From positions 1 to 27,868 of IMG/VR virus record IMGVR_UViG_3300030294_000757: 27,868 nucleotides of DNA; one strand, written 5' to 3'. The first letter of the stretch is position 1; every line of letters begins with the position of its first letter. Position numbers and translations under genes: made by a program. Shown here piece by piece: positions 14,250-21,070 of the stretch. Origin of the DNA: a virus. The notes beneath the pieces were generated by a model. The model had not been told where the DNA came from. It saw nothing but the letters and a program-made list of their open reading frames with translations, and searched no databases.

Positions 14250-14876
14250 TTATAAATTAAATTTTCTTGCCATTACTTTTTCTGGATATTTAATCGCAAA
14301 CCATTCTCTATATTCTCTTAAATCTGAATACGGTAATTCATTACCTGTACATTCTAAATCTACTAAGCTTTGAGGTAACTCAGGTAACTCTGTTAATTTA
14401 TTATTTGAACAATCTAAAAATTCTAAACCATCAGGCAAATTAGGCATTGATGTTAATTGATTTCCTGTACATTGCAAATCTCTTAATGTGCTTGGTAACT
14501 TAGGTAATGAAGTTAATTTGTTATTCATACAATATAGTTCAATTAATATGTCAGTAAGATCAGGTAACTTAATTATTCTATTATCTGAACAATATAGATA
14601 TTTTAATGAACTTGGTATTTTATCTAACTTATTCAAGTCATTTTCAGAACAATTTAATGTTATCAATGTATTCGGTAACTTAGGCATTAAAGATATTGGA
14701 TTACTCTCGCAATCTAAAATTTCTAATTTAATAGGTAATTTTGGTAAAGATTTTATATTATTATTAGCACAACTTAAATATGTTAATGTATCAGGCAACT
14801 CTGGTATTTCTGATAATCCACTAAATGAACAATTTAATTCTGTGGTCACACTCTCAAATTTCTTTATGTATTTCAT
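14250..14876 (-). CDS. Leucine-rich repeat protein, 8 repeats
   Basis: The frame is open to 14939, but the leader MKYIKKFES begins at 14876, one base after the previous stop; the extension would overlap that gene. 208 aa: an N-cap (ELNCSFSGLSE), eight 20-residue repeats, a C-cap (DLREYREWFAIKYPE) and tail ARKFNL. One repeat has PDLTDIL and another DKIPSSL in place of LPxLP. It is the last gene of a five-LRR run. A GTGGTCACA identical to one arm of the 14173 inverted repeat lies in its leader-proximal codons (ESVTTE). Confidence 0.92.
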   Translation of the reverse strand: MKYIKKFESVTTELNCSFSGLSEIPELPDTLTYLSCANNNIKSLPKLPIKLEILDCESNPISLMPKLPNTLITLNCSENDLNKLDKIPSSLKYLYCSDNRIIKLPDLTDILIELYCMNNKLTSLPKLPSTLRDLQCTGNQLTSMPNLPDGLEFLDCSNNKLTELPELPQSLVDLECTGNELPYSDLREYREWFAIKYPEKVMARKFNL

Positions 14877-14877
14877 A

Positions 14878-15627
14878 TTATATGTTAAATTTTTTAGACA
14901 TTCCCTGAGGAGTTTTAGAAAACCATTTCTTATATTCATCTAAATTATCATAAGGTAAATTATTATCAGAGCAATTCAATGTTATTAATGTATCAGGTAA
15001 CTCTGGTAGTTCTTTCAAATTATTATTTGAACAAGATAAATATCTTAATGACTTAGGTATAAATAAAATTTCATTTAAAAGATTATATGAACAATATAAT
15101 TCTTCTAATTTATCAGGTAAATGTGGTAAATTTGTTAAATTATTATATGAACAATCCAATGATTCTATTGTATTGGGTAATTTAGGTATCTCTATTAAAT
15201 GATTTTTGTTGCAATATAAATATTCTAATTTTCCGGGTAATTCTGGTAATTCATTCAATTTATTATTAGAACAATATAATTCTAATAAAGTATCAGGTAA
15301 TTTTGGTAACTCAGATATATTATTTTTAAAGCAATCTAAATATTCTAATCTTATTGGTAATTCTGGTAAATCCATTAACTTATTATTACCAGAATAAAGT
15401 ATTCTTAAATTTTTAGGTAACTCAGGAAAGATTTCAAATTTATTGTTACTAAAATTCAAATTTAATAATGTACTAGGCAATTTTGGTAAATATGTCAAAT
15501 TATTGTCTTTACATACCAAATGTTCTAAGCCTTCATATAACTCTGGTAATTCAGATAACCCGCTAAAAGAATAATCCAACTCTGTTTCAACACTCTCAAC
15601 ACTCTCAAATTTCTTTATATACTTCAT
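14878..15627 (-). CDS. Leucine-rich repeat protein, 10 repeats
   Basis: 249 aa, the largest LRR protein here. The leader MKYIKKFES is followed by a duplicated VES (ESVESVE), an N-cap (ELDYSFSGLSE) and ten 20-residue repeats; two repeats lose the core Cys (LNFSNN, LYSGNN). The C-cap is of the SKTPQGM type rather than the EINHPE type, and is nearly identical in DNA to that of the gene at 27444. Tail KKFNI. A binding protein of unknown target. Confidence 0.92.
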   Translation of the reverse strand: MKYIKKFESVESVETELDYSFSGLSELPELYEGLEHLVCKDNNLTYLPKLPSTLLNLNFSNNKFEIFPELPKNLRILYSGNNKLMDLPELPIRLEYLDCFKNNISELPKLPDTLLELYCSNNKLNELPELPGKLEYLYCNKNHLIEIPKLPNTIESLDCSYNNLTNLPHLPDKLEELYCSYNLLNEILFIPKSLRYLSCSNNNLKELPELPDTLITLNCSDNNLPYDNLDEYKKWFSKTPQGMSKKFNI

Positions 15628-15628
15628 A

Positions 15629-16315
15629 TTATATGTTAAATTTTCTAGCCATGGCTATATCTGGAAATTTATTATCAAACCATATTTGGTATTGTTCTAA
15701 ATTTTCATAAGGTAAATCATTACCCAAACAATTTAAATATATTAATGACATAGGTAACTCAGGCAACTCAGTTAATTTGTTATTTGAACAATCTAATTCT
15801 CTTAATGTACTAGGTAAATCAGGTAATAATTCTAACTTATTAAAATTACAGTGTAAATGTTTTAACGTATTAGGTAAATCAGGTAATGATTCTAATTTAT
15901 TACCAGAACAATAAAAATATACTAATGAATCAGGTAACTCAGGTAATGAAGATAATTCATTATTTGAACAATATATTTCTCTTATATAATGAGGTAATTC
16001 TGGTAATGAAATTAAACTATTTGACATACACCTCATCATTTTCAAACTATTAGGTAACTCAGGTAATGATTCTAATTTATTAAAATTACAAAGTAAATTT
16101 ATTAAAGTATCAGGCAATTCTGGTAATGATTCTAATTTATTGCTGTTACAATTTAACACTTCTAATGTGCTTGGCAACTTAGGTAAATATTTTAAATCAT
16201 TATAAAAACATGATAATTTTATTAATCCATCAGGTAATTCAGGAATTTCTTTTAATCCTGCTATGGAATAATCTAAATCTTTTATTATTGTATAATATTT
16301 GTTTATGTATTTCAT
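15629..16315 (-). CDS. Leucine-rich repeat protein, 9 repeats, diverged leader
   Basis: 228 aa. Leader MKYINKYYTI lacks the Glu at position 8 that would be the processing site in the packaging model. Nine 20-residue repeats follow; several LESLPELP segments are nearly identical in DNA, as expected of recent in-frame 60-bp duplication. C-cap NLEQYQIWFDNKFPD and tail ARKFNI. Seven bases separate it from the preceding gene's stop. Confidence 0.9.
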   Translation of the reverse strand: MKYINKYYTIIKDLDYSIAGLKEIPELPDGLIKLSCFYNDLKYLPKLPSTLEVLNCNSNKLESLPELPDTLINLLCNFNKLESLPELPNSLKMMRCMSNSLISLPELPHYIREIYCSNNELSSLPELPDSLVYFYCSGNKLESLPDLPNTLKHLHCNFNKLELLPDLPSTLRELDCSNNKLTELPELPMSLIYLNCLGNDLPYENLEQYQIWFDNKFPDIAMARKFNI

Positions 16316-16322
16316 TTATATT

Positions 16323-16697
16323 TTATATGTTAAATTTTTTAATCATTGAATTAAAGTACCATTCTTTGTATCCTTCTAAACTATCATAAGGTAAATGATT
16401 TCCTTTACAATATAATAATGTTAATGTATCAGGTAACTTTGGTAGTATTTTTAATTCATTGTAACCACAATCTAAATATTCTAATTTATCAGGAAGTTTT
16501 GGTAAAGTTTCTAATTTGTTACAACTACAATCTAAATATATTAATGAATCAGGTAACTCAGGTAGCTCAGCCAATCTATTATTATAACAATATAAATGTT
16601 TCAACGTATCAGGTAACTCTTCTCTTAGTTCAGTTAATCCTCTATTAGACTTATATAAAAATTTAATTTCTTTCTCAAAAATTTTAATGTGTTTCAT
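16323..16697 (-). CDS. Short leucine-rich repeat protein, 4 repeats
   Basis: 124 aa, the fewest repeats in the window. Leader MKHIKIFEK, N-cap (FLYKSNRGLTE), a first repeat with one extra residue (LREELPDTL), three regular repeats, a shortened C-cap (SLEGYKEWYFNSM) and tail KKFNI. The ATG overlaps the previous TGA. With so few repeats and both caps in place it shows the minimal LRR module that can carry the brackets. Confidence 0.9.
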   Translation of the reverse strand: MKHIKIFEKEIKFLYKSNRGLTELREELPDTLKHLYCYNNRLAELPELPDSLIYLDCSCNKLETLPKLPDKLEYLDCGYNELKILPKLPDTLTLLYCKGNHLPYDSLEGYKEWYFNSMIKKFNI

Positions 16698-17143
16698 ATG
16701 TTAAATTTATTTGCATTAACTACCTCAGGATGATTAATATTCAGCCATTCATTATATTCCGCCAGATTTTTAAAAGGAGCATCATTTCCTTTGCAAAATA
16801 ATTCTTTTAATGTGACTGGTAATATTATAGGACATTTAATTAATATATTATAATCAAATGATAAATATTCTAATCTACTTGGTAACTCTGTTAATTTTTC
16901 TAAATTATTATCATAACATGACAAAATTCTTAATGATTTTGGTAACTCAGGTAACTTAGTTAATTTATTATCTGAACAATACAATTCTTCTAGCCCATTT
17001 GGCAACTCAGGTAGTTCAGTTAATCTATTGCCATAACAGTATAATTTAATTAATGTTTTAGGTAATTTTGGTAATGTGCCTAATCCGTTAGCATTATAAT
17101 ATAATTCTTTCACTACTTTTTCAAACATTTTAATGTATTTCAT
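16694..17143 (-). CDS. Leucine-rich repeat protein, 5 repeats
   Basis: 149 aa. Leader MKYIKMFEK, N-cap (ELYYNANGLGT), five repeats; the fourth loses the core Cys (LSFDYN) and the fifth is irregular (CPIILPVTL). C-cap NLAEYNEWLNINHPEV and tail NKFNI. It is the first of five LRR genes and follows the terminator of the first fibre gene. The upstream 80 bases hold that terminator and a TATATA stretch but no recognisable host-type promoter. Confidence 0.9.
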   Translation of the reverse strand: MKYIKMFEKVVKELYYNANGLGTLPKLPKTLIKLYCYGNRLTELPELPNGLEELYCSDNKLTKLPELPKSLRILSCYDNNLEKLTELPSRLEYLSFDYNILIKCPIILPVTLKELFCKGNDAPFKNLAEYNEWLNINHPEVVNANKFNI

Positions 17144-17187
17144 GTGAGTATATATTATATTTCAATTGTCAAATCCTTATATTGAAA

Positions 17188-17215
17188 AACTCAGTTAAAA
17201 TTAATTAACTGAGTT
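17188..17215 (-). terminator. Terminator after the fibre gene 17224-19107
   Basis: AACTCAGTTAA and TTAACTGAGTT form a perfect 11-bp stem with a 6-base loop, followed by T-rich sequence on the minus strand. The same hairpin recurs at 19135 and 21037, after the other two fibre genes. Confidence 0.82.
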
Positions 17216-17223
17216 GTTTATTT

Positions 17224-19107
17224 TTATTCATTAGCATTTACAATTGTGTTCCTGTCGTATGCTAATTTTTGTTGTCCTGATGAATCTACATATAATTCTT
17301 TTGTGTAAGATTGATAAACATGAGTAGATGATGAGAAATCCAATCCACCACTAGTACTAAATGAATCAAAAATATTATTCATTCTAAAATAACTTCCAAT
17401 CCTATTATTTTGAAATAGATTTCCAATACTATTATATCCAAAATTACTACCAATAGTATTATAATTAACAAAATTTCCAATAGTATTACCATAAAAATAA
17501 CTATCAATACTATCATTTCTAAAATTACTACCAATACTATTATTTATAAAATTACTACCAATACTATTATAATAAAAATAACTTCCAATACTATTATAAT
17601 AAAAATCAATACCAATACTATTATATGCAAAATTACTACCAATACTATTAGAATTAAAATTACTACCAATACTATTATATCCAAAATTACTACCAATACT
17701 ATTCATTCTAAAATTACTACCAATACTATTATAATAAAAAACACTACAAATATTATTCATTCTAAAATCACTACCAATATTATTAGAATAAAAATCACTA
17801 CCAATACTATTAGCATTAAAATAACTACCGATACTATTAGAATTAAAATAACTACCAATACTATTATAAAAAAAATCACTACCAATACTATTAGCATTAA
17901 AATAACTACCAATACTATTAGAATAAAAATAACTACCAATACTATTAGAATAAAAATTACTACCGATACTATTAGAATTAAAATTACTACCAAAAATGAC
18001 ATTATTTGAATTATATAATATTTCTATATTTGAATTAGGAAATTGAATAATATTAGAATATGCTGTTTCATAATTACTCCAATCACTCCACATATTATAA
18101 TCAGTATATTCGGTTGAACATGATATTCTTAAATTACCAACAGATAAATTATCAGGAAAGATACTAATATAACTTAAATTATTCCATTCAAATAACTTCC
18201 AAACTTTTTCATTGTCTTGACTTGGATCTACATTGTATGTATTATTAGTTATACAAATATAAATATTTAATGAATCTTTATATGAAACAACACTATTTCT
18301 AGTATAGGTTATTCCTGAAATCCAACTATTAGTAACATTTATTTGCCATCTTCTAAACTTAGCTTGTCTAAAATCAAAAGGAATATCATTATTTTGTAAT
18401 GTATCTATTCTTCTATAAATATATCCCTTTGTACAACCTGGAATCATAACTTGATCATTTTTATGATTGTAATAAATTACATCCTGAGGATATAAAGTAG
18501 AATAAGCTTCTGGTTTCAATGTATTTAATCCACTAGCTGTAACTAATAACGGTTCAATGATACCAGTAGATAAATAATCATTTGGATATTCAAAAACCTT
18601 TGTATCACTCCAATAATTAGGTGATTCATTAGTTGCTATAAATGGAACTCCATCACTTACATAACCTACATTACTAAAATCATCATCAGAGTTTTCATCA
18701 GGATTATTAGTTTTAAATAAGTAATATATGATATATTCCTTTCCTATTTCTAAATTATTCCAATATTCAGTGTACGGTATTACATGTACTGTCTGATAAT
18801 CAGTTATTAAATATGAAGAATTTATTGTTAATCCACTATTATTTATTAATTCACTCAATTCATTATATGTAACATTAGTTACTACACTTCCAGTACTTCC
18901 TGTATTTGATGTACCATCAACTCCTGATGTACCATTTAATCCATTTACACCTGAAGTTCCAGATGCTCCAGAATTTCCGTTTCCAGTTGTTCCTGTCATT
19001 GCATAAACTTCATTAAAATTGTTATTAATTTTAATGAATGAATCTCTTAGATTATCACCAGTGCCGTCATTAGGATATGTGCCGATATTAATTGTTTGTT
19101 TGCTCAT
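17224..19107 (-). CDS. Tail-fibre-like protein with collagen-like and beta-helix repeats
   Basis: 627 aa. The N-terminus (TINIGTYPNDGTGDNLRDSF, then KINNNFNEVY) is typical of phage fibre and baseplate-attached proteins. Next come a Gly-x-Ser/Thr collagen-like stretch (about 42-75), a conserved module with VTYNELSELI, LITDYQTVH, TKGYIYRRIDT, FRRWQI and TDYNMWSDW, then about 20 copies of a 9-residue repeat (xNSIGSxFx, about 375-560) likely to form a beta-helix, and a C-terminal domain (GGLDFSSSTHVY ... KELYVDSSG) shared with the two other fibres. Probably a host-recognition fibre. It has its own upstream element and terminator. Confidence 0.85.
   Translation of the reverse strand: MSKQTINIGTYPNDGTGDNLRDSFIKINNNFNEVYAMTGTTGNGNSGASGTSGVNGLNGTSGVDGTSNTGSTGSVVTNVTYNELSELINNSGLTINSSYLITDYQTVHVIPYTEYWNNLEIGKEYIIYYLFKTNNPDENSDDDFSNVGYVSDGVPFIATNESPNYWSDTKVFEYPNDYLSTGIIEPLLVTASGLNTLKPEAYSTLYPQDVIYYNHKNDQVMIPGCTKGYIYRRIDTLQNNDIPFDFRQAKFRRWQINVTNSWISGITYTRNSVVSYKDSLNIYICITNNTYNVDPSQDNEKVWKLFEWNNLSYISIFPDNLSVGNLRISCSTEYTDYNMWSDWSNYETAYSNIIQFPNSNIEILYNSNNVIFGSNFNSNSIGSNFYSNSIGSYFYSNSIGSYFNANSIGSDFFYNSIGSYFNSNSIGSYFNANSIGSDFYSNNIGSDFRMNNICSVFYYNSIGSNFRMNSIGSNFGYNSIGSNFNSNSIGSNFAYNSIGIDFYYNSIGSYFYYNSIGSNFINNSIGSNFRNDSIDSYFYGNTIGNFVNYNTIGSNFGYNSIGNLFQNNRIGSYFRMNNIFDSFSTSGGLDFSSSTHVYQSYTKELYVDSSGQQKLAYDRNTIVNANE
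17376..17996 (-). repeat. 27-bp tandem repeats encoding the NSIGSxF beta-helix
   Basis: Roughly 22 near-identical 27-bp units, each carrying ACCAATACTATTA on the plus strand, encode the nine-residue repeat of the first fibre. They are more uniform here than in the other two fibre genes, which suggests recent homogenisation or expansion. Limits are approximate. Confidence 0.8.
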
Positions 19108-19110
19108 TAA

Positions 19111-19128
19111 TATTTTTATTTCTATATA
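19111..19128 (-). promoter_or_regulatory. Conserved 18-nt element before fibre gene 17224-19107
   Basis: TATATAGAAATAAAAATA (minus strand) ends three bases before the ATG. The same 18-mer precedes the other two fibre genes. It may be a phage-specific late promoter with a very short leader or an A-rich translation enhancer; the sequence alone cannot separate these. Confidence 0.5.
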
Positions 19129-19134
19129 TTAAAA

Positions 19135-19162
19135 AACTCAGTTAAAATTAATTAACTGAGTT
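19135..19162 (-). terminator. Terminator after the fibre gene 19171-21009
   Basis: The same 11-bp stem and 6-base loop as at 17188, followed by six T on the minus strand (stronger tract than the first copy). It isolates this fibre gene from the next. Confidence 0.85.
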
Positions 19163-19170
19163 GTTTATTT

Positions 19171-21009
19171 TTATTCATTAGCATCTACAATTATCATCTT
19201 GTCATATATTAACTTCTTATTACCTGATGAATCTATGTATAATTCTTTATTGTATTGATTGTAAACATGAGTAGATGATGAAAAATCCAATCCACCACTA
19301 GTACTAAATGAATCAAAAATATTATTCATTCTAAAATAACTTCCAATCGTATTATAATAAAACAAACTTCCAATACTATTATTTTGAAAATTAATTCCAA
19401 TACTATTAGAATTAAAATTACTACCGATACTATTATTTATAAAATTACTACCAATACTATTATAATAAAAATAACTTCCAATAGAATTGTAATTGAAATA
19501 ACTTCCAATATTATTATCATAAAAACCACTTTCAATAGAATTATTCTCACATGAAATTCCTATTGTGTTATTTCTAAAATAACTTACAACATTATTATTA
19601 TCAAAATTCCTTCCAATGTTATTAGAAGAAAAACTACTTACTATTATATTATTACTAAAACTACTTCCAATTGTATTATTACCAAATTCACTTCCAATAA
19701 TATTATATTGACACCCTTTTCCTATGCTATTTTGATAATATCCACTTCCAATTGTATTATTCATAAAATCCATTCCAATTGTATTATTATTAAATTCACT
19801 TCCAATAATATTATTTCGAAAATTGCTTCCAATATTATTACCATCAAATCCACTTCCAATTGTATTACAATTGAAATCACCACCAAAAATCACACTATTT
19901 GAGTATCTAATTAAGTCCCCATATTGTGAATTAGATGAGCCTATTTTATTTGAATATGATGATAAATAATTAGTCCAATCACTCCACATATTATAATCAG
20001 TATATCCTGTTGAACACATAATTTCTACATTATTACCAATATAACAAGAATCTGGATAAATACTTATATATGATAAATTACTCCATTCAAATATCTTCCA
20101 AAAATTATCACTATCTTGAATTGGATCAATATTAGTTACATTATCAGATAAACATATATAAATATCTGAATTTCCACATAATACTACATCATTCCTATTA
20201 TAAGTAGTACTTGAAATCCAAATGTTAGTGACATCAATCTGCCATCTTCTAAATTTTACATTCCTGAAATCAAAAGATATATCATTATCATGTAAAGTAT
20301 CAACTCTTCTGTAAATATATCCTTTTGTGCATCCAGGTGTAATAATTTGATCACTCTTATGATTATAATAAATTACGTCCTGAGAATATAAAGTAGAATA
20401 TGCTTCTGGTTTTAATGTATCAACACTACTTGATGTTACTAATAAAGGTTCAATTTGTGAAGTAAACAAATAATCAGTTGAGTAATCATATACATAAGTA
20501 TTATCCCAATAATTAGGATATTCATTCGTTGATACAAATGGAACACCATCACTTAAATATCCAACATTACTAAAATCGTCAGATTCATCATCAGGATTAT
20601 TGCTTTTGAATAAATGATATATAATATATTCTTTACCTATTTGTAAATTGTTCCAATATTCTGTATTAGGTATAATATGTACTGTCTGATAGTCAGTAAT
20701 TAAATAAGATGAATTTGTTGTTAATCCACTATTATTTATTAATTCACTCAATTCATTATATGTAACATTAGTTACTACACTTCCAGTACTTCCTGTATTT
20801 GATGTACCATCAACTCCTGATGTACCATTTAATCCATTTGTTCCATTAAATCCTGATGTTCCAGATGTTCCAGAATTTCCGTTTTCTGTTGTTCCTGTCA
20901 TTGCATAAACTTCATTAAAATTGTTATTAATTTTAATGAATGAATCTCTTAGATTATCTCCAGTTCCATCATTTGGATAAGTACCGATATTAATTGTTTG
21001 TTTGCTCAT
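19171..21009 (-). CDS. Tail-fibre-like protein, tandem duplicate
   Basis: 612 aa. The first 75 residues and their DNA are nearly the same as in 17224-19107, with the collagen-like stretch longer by one triplet repeat (FNGTNG). The central module is conserved but diverged in its surface segments. The 9-residue repeats are more varied (NTIGSxF, NNIGSxF, also IVSSF and IESGF), and the C-terminal domain ends KLIYDKMIIVDANE. It carries the same 18-nt upstream element and terminator, so the whole unit including flanks was duplicated. Likely an alternative receptor-binding fibre. Confidence 0.85.
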   Translation of the reverse strand: MSKQTINIGTYPNDGTGDNLRDSFIKINNNFNEVYAMTGTTENGNSGTSGTSGFNGTNGLNGTSGVDGTSNTGSTGSVVTNVTYNELSELINNSGLTTNSSYLITDYQTVHIIPNTEYWNNLQIGKEYIIYHLFKSNNPDDESDDFSNVGYLSDGVPFVSTNEYPNYWDNTYVYDYSTDYLFTSQIEPLLVTSSSVDTLKPEAYSTLYSQDVIYYNHKSDQIITPGCTKGYIYRRVDTLHDNDISFDFRNVKFRRWQIDVTNIWISSTTYNRNDVVLCGNSDIYICLSDNVTNIDPIQDSDNFWKIFEWSNLSYISIYPDSCYIGNNVEIMCSTGYTDYNMWSDWTNYLSSYSNKIGSSNSQYGDLIRYSNSVIFGGDFNCNTIGSGFDGNNIGSNFRNNIIGSEFNNNTIGMDFMNNTIGSGYYQNSIGKGCQYNIIGSEFGNNTIGSSFSNNIIVSSFSSNNIGRNFDNNNVVSYFRNNTIGISCENNSIESGFYDNNIGSYFNYNSIGSYFYYNSIGSNFINNSIGSNFNSNSIGINFQNNSIGSLFYYNTIGSYFRMNNIFDSFSTSGGLDFSSSTHVYNQYNKELYIDSSGNKKLIYDKMIIVDANE

Positions 21010-21012
21010 TAA

Positions 21013-21030
21013 TATTTTTATTTCTATATA
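21013..21030 (-). promoter_or_regulatory. Conserved 18-nt element before fibre gene 19171-21009
   Basis: Identical to the element at 19111, again three bases before the ATG. It lies between the terminator of the preceding fibre gene and the start codon, so it should hold what this gene needs for expression. Confidence 0.5.
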
Positions 21031-21036
21031 TTAAAA

Positions 21037-21064
21037 AACTCAGTTAAAATTAATTAACTGAGTT
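21037..21064 (-). terminator. Terminator after the fibre gene 21071-23470
   Basis: Third copy of the AACTCAGTTAA / TTAACTGAGTT hairpin, with six T following on the minus strand. Confidence 0.85.
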
Positions 21065-21070
21065 AGTTTA

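Noticed and set aside
14877-14939. N-terminal extensions of 14250, 23561, 5174 and 639 genes upstream of their leaders
   Set aside because: Each extension overlaps the previous gene's end and is unlike its paralogs, while the leader ATG sits immediately after or overlapping the preceding stop.
14488-14943. Open frames opposite the LRR genes (also 3954-4394, 15206-15397, 23772-24011, 27526-27708)
   Set aside because: They are mirror frames of the 60-bp LRR repeats, with periodic low-complexity sequence; the LRR frames have leader, repeats, caps and tail.
14250-17143. Possible CRISPR-like array because of regular 60-bp spacing
   Set aside because: The periodicity is coding: each unit is a 20-residue LRR in one continuous frame, and there are no unique spacers.
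17376-17996. 27-bp repeats as a possible CRISPR or iteron array
   Set aside because: The units are contiguous and in frame, encoding a fibre beta-helix.
17757-18002. 81-codon frame of Val/Ile/Leu repeats on the minus strand
   Set aside because: It is another reading frame of the 27-bp fibre repeats and has no independent support.
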